This document shows, in pieces, positions 25,565 to 34,430 of a stretch of DNA of 64,000 nt. The DNA is from Bordetella parapertussis. GTDB lineage: Bacteria > Pseudomonadota > Gammaproteobacteria > Burkholderiales > SG8-41. The position numbers and the translations under genes are program-made. Numbering within the stretch: position 1 is the stretch's first letter; each line of letters opens with the position of its first letter. Location of the stretch: positions 1 to 64,000 of the forward strand of contig CAMATZ010000029.1 of the NCBI GenBank assembly GCA_945861275.1, read 5' to 3'. Below the pieces are notes generated by a model that saw only the letters and a program-made list of their open reading frames with translations, did no database searches and had not been told where the DNA came from.

Positions 25565-26044
25565 GGTAACCGCCGTCACACCCCGCCACAGCTTCAGTTT
25601 TGCTTCAAACACCAGCGTATACGCCGGGCTCGACGATGGCAGCACCAGCGTTTCATAACCCGCCGCGGCAAACACCGACTCGAATCGCCCCGCTGTCTTG
25701 CCGTTAAAACACACGCGTTTCAATCCACGCGCCAAGCGCGTCGCTTGCTGGAAATCATTGTTCACGGCGTTGCGAATGTTGCTGTCGAGTGCGCCGGCGC
25801 GTTCGCACTGGTGCAGCACATCCCATAGGCCGATGCGGTGCTTTAGCAAAATCGGCAAGCGTTGCAGATAATCCATTTCATACAGCGGCTCACACAATAA
25901 TGCGCCCATCAGCTTCCAGAAATGATTTTGCGGGTGGCCGTAATACTGCTGTTTCAGCAGCGATGCCGGGCTGGGAAAACTGCCCAAAATCAACACCTTG
26001 ACCTTTTCATCGATGACCGGCGGAAAACCCCGATGCCGCAGCAT
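25538..26044 (-). CDS. DNA-deoxyinosine/uracil glycosylase-superfamily protein
   Basis: 168 residues. It has VLILGSFPSPASLLKQQYYG near residue 20, typical of the UDG-superfamily deoxyinosine glycosylases (G-S-x-P, and the HPQNHFWKLM segment), then LWDVLHQCERAGALDSNI and a VCFNGKTAGRFE strand. The C-terminal motif LPSSSPAYTLVFEAKL matches the SPA-type substrate loop. These enzymes remove hypoxanthine from deaminated DNA. The gene lies 11 bases downstream of moxR, and its last residues overlap the terminator at 25528-25564. Confidence 0.8.
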   Translation of the reverse strand: MLRHRGFPPVIDEKVKVLILGSFPSPASLLKQQYYGHPQNHFWKLMGALLCEPLYEMDYLQRLPILLKHRIGLWDVLHQCERAGALDSNIRNAVNNDFQQATRLARGLKRVCFNGKTAGRFESVFAAAGYETLVLPSSSPAYTLVFEAKLKLWRGVTAVTKQKARSAA

Positions 26045-26054
26045 GCGCGCAGCG

Positions 26055-26894
26055 CTATTTCTTGCGCGTCATGAACACCAGCCGCTCGAACAAATGCACG
26101 TCCTGTTCGTTTTTGAGCAGCGCGCCATGCAGCGGTGGAATGATTTTGTGCTGATCCTGACTGTGCAGCGTTTCCGGTGAAATGTCTTCCGCCACCAGCA
26201 ATTTCAGCCAGTCGAGCAGTTCCGAGGTAGAAGGTTTCTTTTTCAGGCCTGGCACGTCGCGAATTTCAAAAAACGCATTCAGCGCCTGACTCAACAGTAT
26301 TTTCTTAAGCCCGGGAAAATGCACGTCGACGATTTGCGTCATGGTGTCACGGTCGGGAAAGCGGATGTAGTGGAAAAAACAGCGCCGTAAAAACGCATCG
26401 GGCAATTCTTTTTCGTTGTTGCTGGTGATAATCACCAGTGGCCGCGTCTTGGCTTTGACCAGTTGCTGCGTTTCATAGACGTAAAACTCCATGCGGTCGA
26501 GCTCGCGCAGCAGGTCATTGGGAAACTCAATGTCCGCTTTGTCTACTTCGTCAATCAGCAGCACCGAAGGTTCCGGCGATTCGAACGCTTTCCACAGCAT
26601 GCCTTGCAGGATGTAATTGGAAATATCATTCACCCGCGCGTCGCCCAACTGCGAATCGCGAAGGCGCGATACCGCGTCGTACTCATACAGCCCGTGCTGC
26701 GCTTTCATGGTGGATTTGATGTGCCACTCAAACAGCGGGCGTTTCAGCGCCTTGGCCACCTCCAGCGCCAGCATGGTTTTGCCGGTGCCGGGCTCGCCCT
26801 TGATCAGCAAGGGACGCTCCAGAGTGATTGCGGCATTCACCGCCAACATCAGATCATTGGTTGCAACGTAATTTTCCGTGCCTTCAAAACGCAT
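26055..26894 (-). CDS. MoxR-family AAA+ ATPase
   Basis: 279 residues. Walker A GEPGTGKT is at residues 33-40, Walker B VLLIDEVDKAD has D115/E116, sensor 1 is IITSNNEKELPDAF, and the C-terminal lid holds the domain SELLDWLKLLVAED. MoxR ATPases work with VWA proteins; the partner at 23868-25049 is two genes away on the same strand. The start is the ATG at 26894; an upstream frame start at 26963 would run into unrelated sequence. The gene is separated from the C13 peptidase gene by 71 bases. Confidence 0.9.
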   Translation of the reverse strand: MRFEGTENYVATNDLMLAVNAAITLERPLLIKGEPGTGKTMLALEVAKALKRPLFEWHIKSTMKAQHGLYEYDAVSRLRDSQLGDARVNDISNYILQGMLWKAFESPEPSVLLIDEVDKADIEFPNDLLRELDRMEFYVYETQQLVKAKTRPLVIITSNNEKELPDAFLRRCFFHYIRFPDRDTMTQIVDVHFPGLKKILLSQALNAFFEIRDVPGLKKKPSTSELLDWLKLLVAEDISPETLHSQDQHKIIPPLHGALLKNEQDVHLFERLVFMTRKK

Positions 26895-26965
26895 TTTTTG
26901 TTCTCGCTGGAGTGTGAATAGGGTTAATGAGCCAATTTCCGAATTATAACTTCTGCCGCACACAT

Positions 26966-28999
26966 CTACTGATTTCGTTGCGCAAGGCGCCGTTCCACCT
27001 GCAACAGTTTCTCCCGGATGGCCGCGCCCACGAAAATCTGCGGCGCGGAGGGGTCATGGCCCAGCGCCTGCTCGCGTTGACGAATCGACTGGCGGGCTTG
27101 CTCGAACGCGGTCTCGAAAGAATAGGTCTTTCGCAACGCTTCATCGAACAGCGCCTGCGCCAGGTAGGTCGCGTTGGACTCGCTGCCGCATCCAAACGAG
27201 GTCCTGGTGGCGCTCGATGCGGTGATAATCAGGGTGTTGTCGTCTCTAAGCGGCTCGATGAAACCGCCGGAATAACACGCCGAGACCACCACGATTTTCC
27301 ACTGGATTTTTGATTCATCCAGCGCTTTTTTTAATGCCGGCGGATCGATGGATTTCAATTGCAGCGGCCAGAAATCAACCGCCAAATGGTGCTTTTCCGA
27401 GCCGTGCGACGACAAGTAGAGCACCAGCACGTCTTCATCGGGATTCATCAGGCCGCCGATGTGCCGCAATGCGGCTGACAGATTGGTCGAGCTCGCGATC
27501 GGAACGTCGTGAACCGTCTGCGGATTATTGATCAACATCAACGCACGGCCATCGGCATCGAAGCGCTGCCGCAACAGCGTGTCGATCATCCTGACCTCTT
27601 TCATGAACACATCTTCGCGCGCGTAGAGGCCCGCGCTGAGCACATAGAGGTCGGCAATGCCAGGGCGTTGCGGCAACAACGCCGACAGTGTCCGCGGCAG
27701 CATGTCTTGCTGCGCGTGGTAACCCTTTTCGTCCGCCAGTGTAAAAACCTTTTTATCAACGCCACTTTGCCGCTCAGGATCGTCGGCCGGAATCCACAAG
27801 TGATTCGCCGGATACCAGAGAGACGGCGCCGCGAGCAGCGCCACACCCAGTAGCGCGAGGCCCGCACTGCGTTGCATTCGCATGGGCGCGAAACGCCACA
27901 ACACAAAACAAATGATCGCCGACCACCACGCGAGTTGCGCATAAAACAGCCATGCCCAATGCTGCGCTGCGGCGACGATCGCTTGATGCTGCAGCAGAAT
28001 ACCCAGCATCCCGCTCACCGAAGAAACCACCAGCCCAGCCGCGACCAGCGCAACCGGCAACGCCAGCAACAGCGAACGATCCCCTGTCCTGCGCGCAGCC
28101 GCCACGCCCAGCAACAAAGTCAGCGGCACGAACAACAAGGCGTGCGGCAGCGCTTCACGATCCATTTGCCCGTTGATGCCGACGCCGGCAATATCGAATG
28201 CCAGCATCACCACCAGCTCCATAGCCGCCAGCGCGATGAAGGCTTCTGCCGTGGCGACAAAATCCCTGGATTCAACGCGCCGGAAAAAAGCCAGGCGCGT
28301 GCCTGCACGAAGGTTTTCCCGCAGCCCCAGCGCCAGCGGCGATAAGGCAGAAACCGGCTGCGCCTGCTGCGTGTTGATGGTCGGCGCGTCGGGGACGCGT
28401 GTACGTGCTGGCGCTGACGCAGCATCCCAGGCCGCGCCTGGCGCATGCGCGCGTAACGCGGCGATCCACGCGCCGCGCTGCTGCGCGCTCGAAAACGCGC
28501 GCGCCGGGATCACTATGAACGTATAATTCTTCAATACGATCAAAACCGTATTCTGGCCTTGTGTAATGTGCTTGAGCGCTGTCCACGCCACCTGCGTAAC
28601 CATGCCACGCCCCTCATGGTGCAAGGCATTAGCGGTGATTTCCAGGACCTGCGAACCGAGCACCATGCTGTCGTCTTCGGCGCAGGTCGCATAGATGCGC
28701 GCTTCGCGCAGCCGTTGCTGCCAGATTGCGAGCAGGCAAGCCCCCAAAAATGCCACCACCATTAATCGCTGCAAGCGCCAATATCGGCCGATGTAGCCAT
28801 TGATGAGATCGATGTAAGCCATGCCGATGGCGATGCCACACACCACCGATACCGCGGCGAGAAAATACATCGCGTTACCCCACCGCACGGAGCGCAGCAG
28901 GAGTTGCTTGGTGTCGTGCAGGCCGGCAGTGTATTCCTCGCGCGATACCGAAAACGCCAGGCGGAAATCCGCGGGTGGCGCGGCTTGAGGTTCTTGCAT
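26966..28999 (-). CDS. Membrane protein with YcxB-like N-terminus and legumain-like (C13) peptidase domain
   Basis: 677 residues. The N-terminal part (about 40-185) has two membrane helices and a YcxB-like beta domain (LEITANALHHEGRGMVTQVA, WTALKHITQGQNTVLIVLKN, FIVIPARAF). About five more helices follow between 260 and 410. The C-terminal domain (about 430-677) has the catalytic dyad of clan CD peptidases: H532 in YLSSHGS and C575 in VVVSACYSGGF, followed by IITASSATRTSFGCG. The C13 domain should face one side of the inner membrane. The start is the ATG at 28999, overlapping the stop of the upstream nucleotidyltransferase gene by one base (TGATG). The physiological substrate is unknown. Confidence 0.8.
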   Translation of the reverse strand: MQEPQAAPPADFRLAFSVSREEYTAGLHDTKQLLLRSVRWGNAMYFLAAVSVVCGIAIGMAYIDLINGYIGRYWRLQRLMVVAFLGACLLAIWQQRLREARIYATCAEDDSMVLGSQVLEITANALHHEGRGMVTQVAWTALKHITQGQNTVLIVLKNYTFIVIPARAFSSAQQRGAWIAALRAHAPGAAWDAASAPARTRVPDAPTINTQQAQPVSALSPLALGLRENLRAGTRLAFFRRVESRDFVATAEAFIALAAMELVVMLAFDIAGVGINGQMDREALPHALLFVPLTLLLGVAAARRTGDRSLLLALPVALVAAGLVVSSVSGMLGILLQHQAIVAAAQHWAWLFYAQLAWWSAIICFVLWRFAPMRMQRSAGLALLGVALLAAPSLWYPANHLWIPADDPERQSGVDKKVFTLADEKGYHAQQDMLPRTLSALLPQRPGIADLYVLSAGLYAREDVFMKEVRMIDTLLRQRFDADGRALMLINNPQTVHDVPIASSTNLSAALRHIGGLMNPDEDVLVLYLSSHGSEKHHLAVDFWPLQLKSIDPPALKKALDESKIQWKIVVVSACYSGGFIEPLRDDNTLIITASSATRTSFGCGSESNATYLAQALFDEALRKTYSFETAFEQARQSIRQREQALGHDPSAPQIFVGAAIREKLLQVERRLAQRNQ

Positions 29000-29604
29000 C
29001 AGGGGCCAGCCGCCCAGCTCTGCAGATCCGCGCGGCTGTCGATATCGTACACAATACCGGGGTCGTCGCAGGTCATCAGCTGCAGTTGTGCGCGATGTTT
29101 TCGGATCAGGGCGCGCGCACCTTCGTCACCGCCAAGCACCAGTAACTCGTTCAACAGCTGCGCGCCGAAAGCGACCGGATGCCCGCGCTCGCCGCGATAC
29201 GCCGGTGCGGCAAGCAACGCACCCTGTTTCACGGCTTGTGCAATCTGAAGTATCGTATGCGGTTTAATGCGCGGCATGTCTGCGAGCGCAACCACCCAGC
29301 CTGCCGCCGCGCTGGTCTGTGCAACAGCGTGCGCAAGACTCACGCCCATGCCTTCAGCGGCGCCGCGGCACACCGTTACCGTCACGCCTTCGTGTTGCAG
29401 CAATCGCGCGAGTTCGTCGCTGCCCGGACGCACCACTGCTGTCACCGGCAAACCCGCCGCCAGCATATTGCGCGCCGCACGCACGCCGATGGCCACGCCA
29501 TCCAGCAAATGCAGCAGCTTGCCACCGCCAAAGCGATTTCCCGCGCCAGCGGCGAGCAGGATTCCAGCGATTCCAACTATAGGCGGCTGTAACAGATCAT
29601 TCAT
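28999..29604 (-). CDS. MobA-like NTP transferase (molybdenum-cofactor nucleotidyltransferase family)
   Basis: 201 residues. The GT-A type fold has LLAAGAGNRFGGGKLLHLL (about 17-35) with the nucleotide-binding LAAGxGxRFGGxK, DMPRI metal-binding (about 110), RGERGHPVAF and a LGGDEGAR loop. The closest type is MocA, which makes CTP-linked molybdopterin, but MobA/IspD-like alternatives cannot be excluded. A Moco-related role would fit the MoxR/VWA genes nearby, since such systems mature CO dehydrogenase-type enzymes; that link is inference. Translation is coupled to the C13 peptidase gene. Confidence 0.8.
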   Translation of the reverse strand: MNDLLQPPIVGIAGILLAAGAGNRFGGGKLLHLLDGVAIGVRAARNMLAAGLPVTAVVRPGSDELARLLQHEGVTVTVCRGAAEGMGVSLAHAVAQTSAAAGWVVALADMPRIKPHTILQIAQAVKQGALLAAPAYRGERGHPVAFGAQLLNELLVLGGDEGARALIRKHRAQLQLMTCDDPGIVYDIDSRADLQSWAAGP

Positions 29605-29640
29605 GGTGGCCCGATTATACGCAGCGCATGCGTTAAACTA

Positions 29641-30669
29641 ATGCCACCACCTGTACCTTGCACCCAGCCACCGGCCTATTGGAATTTCCCATTGAAACAA
29701 ATACTTGCAATAATTGTCGGCTTAAGTCCGCTGTGTGCCACCAGACTTGCACACGCACAAAGCGAGGAGTATCCGGCGCGGCCAATTCGCCTCATCGTGC
29801 CGTTTTCGCCGGGCTCCAGCACCAACGATATTCTCGGTCGCGGCATTGCGCAGCGGCTCACCATCGCACTTGGCCAGCAAGTGGTGGTGGACAACCGGCC
29901 TGGCGCGGGCGGCACCTCGGGTTCGGAAATCGTCGCCAAAGCACCGCCCGATGGCTACACGCTGCTGGTGGCGATTGCCGGGCCGCTGACGGTCGCACCC
30001 AGTGTCTACAAAAAAATCGGCTACGACGCGACACGCGATTTTACCGCTGTGGCACGCATTGCAGTGATTCCCTACCTGATGGTGGTCAACAACAATGTGC
30101 CCGCCACCAATGTTAAGGAACTGATTGCGCTTGCCAGGAGCAAACCCGGCGGCATTAACTTCGCTTCGTCCGGCGTCGGCGGTTCGCCACACCTTTGCGG
30201 CGAGTTGTTCAATACCATGGCTGAAATCAACATGGTGCATGTGCCGTACAAGGGCGCAGGCGTGGCCACCACCGATGTATTGTCGGGGCAGATTCAAATG
30301 TTCTGCACCGGCGTCACCGCGCTCAATGCGCTGGTTAAAGCCGGCCGCCTGCGCCCGATAGGCATGGCTACACTAAAGCGCTCGGCGCTGATGGCGAATA
30401 TCCCCACCATCAGCGAGCAGGGGCTGAAAGATTTTGAAGTAACCTCGTGGACGGGCATTGCCGCGCCAGCTAAAACGCCCCGTCCCATCGTGCAAAAGCT
30501 GTTTGCAACCCTGGTCAAAATCACACAGACCGAAGACATGAAGAATTTCGTGCAAGGACAAGGCGCGGAACTGAGTGTGCTCGGCCCCGAGGCGTTTGCG
30601 GCGGACATCAAGAGCGATATCGTGAAGTGGGCGCGCGTCGTCAAAGCCGCGAAGATCACAGCGGAATAA
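29641..30669 (+). CDS. Bug/TctC-family periplasmic substrate-binding receptor
   Basis: 342 residues. The signal region has PLKQILAIIVGLSPLCATRL and cleavage near LAHAQ; mature start SEEYPARPIRLIVPFSPGSS. Family segments: QQVVVDNRPGAGGTSG, GYTLLVAIAG, PGGINFASSGVGGSPHLCGE, MVHVPYKGAGVATTD. The ATG at 29641 is the annotated start, but a TTG at 29692 would give a tidier signal peptide. The gene starts a plus-strand run with DUF1499, hyi, glxR and glcD-like genes, and the stop is three bases before DUF1499. The ligand is unknown; a hydroxyacid would fit the neighbourhood. Confidence 0.9.
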   Translation: MPPPVPCTQPPAYWNFPLKQILAIIVGLSPLCATRLAHAQSEEYPARPIRLIVPFSPGSSTNDILGRGIAQRLTIALGQQVVVDNRPGAGGTSGSEIVAKAPPDGYTLLVAIAGPLTVAPSVYKKIGYDATRDFTAVARIAVIPYLMVVNNNVPATNVKELIALARSKPGGINFASSGVGGSPHLCGELFNTMAEINMVHVPYKGAGVATTDVLSGQIQMFCTGVTALNALVKAGRLRPIGMATLKRSALMANIPTISEQGLKDFEVTSWTGIAAPAKTPRPIVQKLFATLVKITQTEDMKNFVQGQGAELSVLGPEAFAADIKSDIVKWARVVKAAKITAE

Positions 30670-30672
30670 CCG

Positions 30673-31125
30673 ATGCCATGGATTCATGATGTGTCCACTG
30701 CCGCGGATGATCCGCCGCAATTTATCGCGCTGCGCGAATTACGACGGACGTGTACCAACGGGGTGGAATACAGCGGTCTGCGTGGCGCGGAACACCGGCT
30801 GGCGTATCCGGATATGCTGCCGTTGCTATTTACGCAATCACCGCCTGTGATTTTTCACACTGCGCTTGCTACCTGCACTGCGCTGGGGTGGAGCATCGCG
30901 GCAGCCGACGTGGACGAAGTGCAAGGCCGTATCGAAGCCACCGCCACCACGCGCTGGATGCGTTTCAAGGATGATGTGGTGATCCGCATGCGCTTGCACC
31001 CAGGCGGTTCGCAGCTGGACATGCGCTCCGCCTCGCGTGTCGGCAGCAGCGACTTCGGCGCCAACGTCAAACGCATCCGCATGTTTTTACATGAACTAAA
31101 CACCCATTTAAATACCTCTGCTTAA
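30673..31125 (+). CDS. DUF1499-domain protein
   Basis: 150 residues. The C-terminal half carries the DUF1499 pattern MRFKDDVVIRMRLHPGGSQL followed by DMRSASRVGSSDFGANVKRI, and an amphipathic end (MFLHELNTHL). The N-terminus mentions no membrane helix or signal. The gene is translationally coupled to the preceding Bug gene (three bases) and is followed by hyi after 11 bases. The function is unknown. Confidence 0.8.
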   Translation: MPWIHDVSTAADDPPQFIALRELRRTCTNGVEYSGLRGAEHRLAYPDMLPLLFTQSPPVIFHTALATCTALGWSIAAADVDEVQGRIEATATTRWMRFKDDVVIRMRLHPGGSQLDMRSASRVGSSDFGANVKRIRMFLHELNTHLNTSA

Positions 31126-31136
31126 ATTCAATCTCC

Positions 31137-31931
31137 ATGCCAAAATTCTGCGCCAATATCACGCTGCTGTACAATGAACATGCGTTTCTCGAACGCTTTG
31201 GCGCAGCTTCGCGCGCCGGCTTCAAGGGCGTTGAGTACCTGTTTCCCTACGACTACGACAAGCATCAACTGGCCGAGCTTTTACATCGCCATCAGCTCGA
31301 GCAGGTGCTGCATAACCTGCCTGCGGGCGACTGGACAAACGGTGAACGCGGCATCGCGTGCCACCCCAACCGGGTGAACGAATTTCAGGCTGACGTCGAA
31401 AAAGCCATCGACTACGCGTCTGCCCTGGGCTGCACACAAGTCAACTGCCTCGCCGGGCTTGCACCCGCGAACGTCGCGCCGGAAAGGCTGCGCGATACGT
31501 TCATAGCCAATCTCCAATTCGCCGCGCCTAAATTCAAAAACGCCGGTATCAAGCTGCTGATCGAGCCGATCAACAGCCGCCACGACATGCCGGGCTTTTA
31601 TCTCAACCACACCCAACAGGCGCTCGACATCATCGCCGACACCGGCTCGGACAATCTATTTGTGCAATACGACATCTACCACATGCAAATCATGGAAGGC
31701 GATCTCGCCCGCACCATCGAGAAAAATCTGGCGATGATCCCGCACATGCAACTGGCGGATAACCCCGGCCGCCACGAGCCCGGCAGCGGCGAGATCCATT
31801 ACCCGTTTCTCTTCGATTTCATCGACAGCATCGGCTACCGCGGCTGGATCGGCTGTGAATACAAGCCGCTGACAACGACCGATGCGGGACTGTCGTGGGT
31901 CAGAAAATACCTCGAACAAGAGCGCAAGTAG
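31137..31931 (+). CDS. hyi: Hydroxypyruvate isomerase
   Basis: 264 residues of the Xyl-isomerase-like TIM-barrel family: MPKFCANITLLYNEHAFLER, GFKGVEYLFPYDYD, LHNLPAGDWTNGERG, a conserved E in LLIEPINSRHDMPGFYL, a D/H set in FVQYDIYHMQIMEGDLA and C-terminal GCEYKPLTTTDAGLSW. The enzyme interconverts hydroxypyruvate and tartronate semialdehyde. It is followed by the reductase glxR and fits the glycerate pathway. The start ATG at 31137 is clear. Confidence 0.92.
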   Translation: MPKFCANITLLYNEHAFLERFGAASRAGFKGVEYLFPYDYDKHQLAELLHRHQLEQVLHNLPAGDWTNGERGIACHPNRVNEFQADVEKAIDYASALGCTQVNCLAGLAPANVAPERLRDTFIANLQFAAPKFKNAGIKLLIEPINSRHDMPGFYLNHTQQALDIIADTGSDNLFVQYDIYHMQIMEGDLARTIEKNLAMIPHMQLADNPGRHEPGSGEIHYPFLFDFIDSIGYRGWIGCEYKPLTTTDAGLSWVRKYLEQERK

Positions 31932-32012
31932 CCACCGGGAACCGCGCTTCTGCGTTGTGTCTTTGCCTGCCCTCTGTGGCAAAATCGCTGTTGAACTTTA
32001 CTGGAGAACATT

Positions 32013-32897
32013 ATGAGCAATATCGGATTCATCGGCCTCGGCATCATGGGCAAACCCATGGCGGCGAACCTCATCAAAGGCGGTCACACGCTGTTTCTGA
32101 CTTCACGCAGCGGCGTGGCGGCAGAACTCACCGACGCCGGCGGCAAGGCCTGTGCCAGTGCCAAAGCCGTCACGCAGAAAGCCGATATCATCATCATCAT
32201 GGTGCCCGACACGCCGGATGTGGAAAAAGTGCTGTTCGGCGCCGACGGCGTCGCTGCGGGTTTAAGCCACGGCAAAATCGTCATCGACATGAGTTCGATA
32301 TCGCCGATAGAAACCAAAGTCTACGCCAGAAAAATCAATGATCTCGGCTGCGAATACGTCGATGCGCCGGTGTCGGGGGGCGAAGTCGGCGCCAAAGCTG
32401 CATCGCTTACCATCATGATCGGCGCCAACCCCGCGACCTTCGACAAAGTGAAACCTGTGTTTGAACTGATGGGTAAAAACATCACACTGGTCGGCGGCAA
32501 CGGCGACGGCCAAACCTGCAAAGTGTGCAACCAGATCATCGTCGCGCTCAACATCGAAGCGGTGAGCGAAGCGCTGGTGTTTGCATCCAAAGCGGGTGCT
32601 GATCCGGCGAAAGTGCGGCAGGCACTGATGGGCGGATTTGCCGCCTCGCGCATACTTGAAGTGCACGGCGAACGCATGATCAAGCGCACCTTCGATCCCG
32701 GCTTTCGCATCGAGCTGCACCAGAAGGATTTGTCACTCGCACTCGCCGGCGCGCGCGCCATGGGGATGTCGCTGCCGAATACCGCGACCGCACAGGAAAT
32801 GTTCAACGCGTGCGTCGCACAGGGTGGCGCCAAGTGGGATCACTCCGGCATGGTGAAGGCACTGGAGACTTTGGCAAATCATCCGGTGGCGAAGTAG
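32013..32897 (+). CDS. glxR: 2-hydroxy-3-oxopropionate (tartronate semialdehyde) reductase
   Basis: 294 residues. NAD-binding GFIGLGIMG (residues 5-13), substrate motif DAPVSGGEVGA (about 117-127) and catalytic K170 in GQTCKVCNQ are all standard for GarR/GlxR. The enzyme turns tartronate semialdehyde into D-glycerate using NADH. It is downstream of hyi (81-base gap, TGGAGAAC ribosome binding site) and upstream of a GlcD-like gene, so the three look like an operon. GlxR or the paralogue GarR cannot be told apart by sequence. Confidence 0.92.
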   Translation: MSNIGFIGLGIMGKPMAANLIKGGHTLFLTSRSGVAAELTDAGGKACASAKAVTQKADIIIIMVPDTPDVEKVLFGADGVAAGLSHGKIVIDMSSISPIETKVYARKINDLGCEYVDAPVSGGEVGAKAASLTIMIGANPATFDKVKPVFELMGKNITLVGGNGDGQTCKVCNQIIVALNIEAVSEALVFASKAGADPAKVRQALMGGFAASRILEVHGERMIKRTFDPGFRIELHQKDLSLALAGARAMGMSLPNTATAQEMFNACVAQGGAKWDHSGMVKALETLANHPVAK

Positions 32898-32936
32898 TTG
32901 AGTGAAACTCAGGACCTTGTAAGCAGGTCATCCGTC

Positions 32937-34334
32937 ATGAACAAACCCGAACCGTTGCGCACCCCCTGCCCGCCCGAACTCCTTTCGGCTTTGCGCGCTA
33001 AATTCGGCGACCGCTTCACCACCTCGCAGGCCATCCGCGAACACCACGGCAAAGACGAATCGGCATTCCCCATCGCCGCACCCGATGCGGTAGTGTTTCC
33101 GCAAACCACAGAGGAAGCCATAGCCATCGTCAAGCTCTGCGCCGCGCACAATACCAACATCATTCCCTATGGCGTAGGCACCTCGCTCGAAGGCCATGTG
33201 CTCGCCATTCACGGCGGCGTGTGCGTGGACATGAGCCGCATGAACAGCATCCTTGCGGTGAATGTCGACGATCTCGACTGCACGGTGCAGGCCGGTGTCA
33301 CGCGCAAGCAGCTCAACCAGCAGTTGCAGCATACCGGTTTGTTTTTTCCGATAGACCCGGGCGCCGATGCCACGCTCGCCGGCATGGCAGCGACACGCGC
33401 CTCGGGCACCAATGCCGTGCGCTACGGCACCATGCGCGAGAACGTGCTGGGACTGACGCTGGTGCTTGCCGACGGACGTCTCATCAAAACCGGTGGACGC
33501 TCGCGCAAATCCGCTGCCGGCTACGATCTCACGCGTCTGTTCGTCGGCTCCGAAGGCACGCTGGGGTTGATCACCGAAGTGACGCTGCGGCTCTACCCGC
33601 AACCCGAAGCCGCCTCGGCCGCGACCTGCACCTTCCCCACCATAGACGCCGCCGTGCGCACCGTCATCCAGACCATACAACTCGGCGTGCCGATCGCGCG
33701 CTGCGAACTGCTGGATGCGCTCACCATCGAGGCCGTCAACAGCTACAGCAAACTGAGCCTGAGAGTAGCGCCCATGCTGTTCTGCGAATTTCACGGCACC
33801 GCGGCATCCGTGGCCGAGCAAGCGCAAACCGTGCAGGAGATCGCGCGCGAACAAGGCGGCATGGATTTCGAATGGGCTACCCGGCAGGAAGATCGCACAC
33901 GCCTGTGGCAGGCGCGTCACGATGCCTACCCCGCATGCCTGAGACTGAAACCCGGCGGCCGCGCCATGGCCACCGATGTGTGCGTGCCGATTTCCAGGCT
34001 CGCCGAGTGCATCGCCGAAACAGCCAGGGACGTACAGCAGTCACCGCTGCCCATCGCGCTATTCGGCCACGTCGGCGACGGCAACTTCCATCTCGCCATC
34101 ATGGTCGATCCTGGCAACCCGCACGACCTCGAAGAAGCCGAACGCATCAACCACCGCGTGGTGTCGCGCGCGCTCGCCATGAACGGCACCTGCACCGGCG
34201 AACATGGCATCGGCTTCGGCAAGCTGGATTTTCTGGATGCCGAGCATGGCGATGCGGTAGCGGTAATGCAGGCGATCAAGCAGGCGCTGGATCCGCGGAA
34301 TTTGTTTAATCGGGGAAAAATTATCCGCGCGTAA
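32937..34334 (+). CDS. FAD-linked oxidase, GlcD/D-lactate dehydrogenase type
   Basis: 465 residues from the ATG at 32937 (an upstream TTG at 32898 would add 13). The VAO-type FAD domain has FPQTTEEAIAIVKLCAAHNT, PYGVGTSLEGHVLAIHGGVC, GADATLAGMAATRASGTNAVRYGTMRENVLG and the C-terminal FGHVGDGNFHLAIMVDP, and ends GEHGIGFGKLDFL. Members oxidise glycolate, D-lactate or 2-hydroxyglutarate. Next to hyi and glxR, glycolate or glycerate oxidation is the likely role. GlcE/GlcF partners are absent nearby. Confidence 0.88.
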   Translation: MNKPEPLRTPCPPELLSALRAKFGDRFTTSQAIREHHGKDESAFPIAAPDAVVFPQTTEEAIAIVKLCAAHNTNIIPYGVGTSLEGHVLAIHGGVCVDMSRMNSILAVNVDDLDCTVQAGVTRKQLNQQLQHTGLFFPIDPGADATLAGMAATRASGTNAVRYGTMRENVLGLTLVLADGRLIKTGGRSRKSAAGYDLTRLFVGSEGTLGLITEVTLRLYPQPEAASAATCTFPTIDAAVRTVIQTIQLGVPIARCELLDALTIEAVNSYSKLSLRVAPMLFCEFHGTAASVAEQAQTVQEIAREQGGMDFEWATRQEDRTRLWQARHDAYPACLRLKPGGRAMATDVCVPISRLAECIAETARDVQQSPLPIALFGHVGDGNFHLAIMVDPGNPHDLEEAERINHRVVSRALAMNGTCTGEHGIGFGKLDFLDAEHGDAVAVMQAIKQALDPRNLFNRGKIIRA

Positions 34335-34430
34335 CTTCGGCGGAACCCCCGCCGTCATCGCCCTATCGCAGGGCCGGCGTACTCACCGGTGAAGGCTGCG
34401 CTTCGAAAGTGGCGCAGCAAAAACCGCAAT

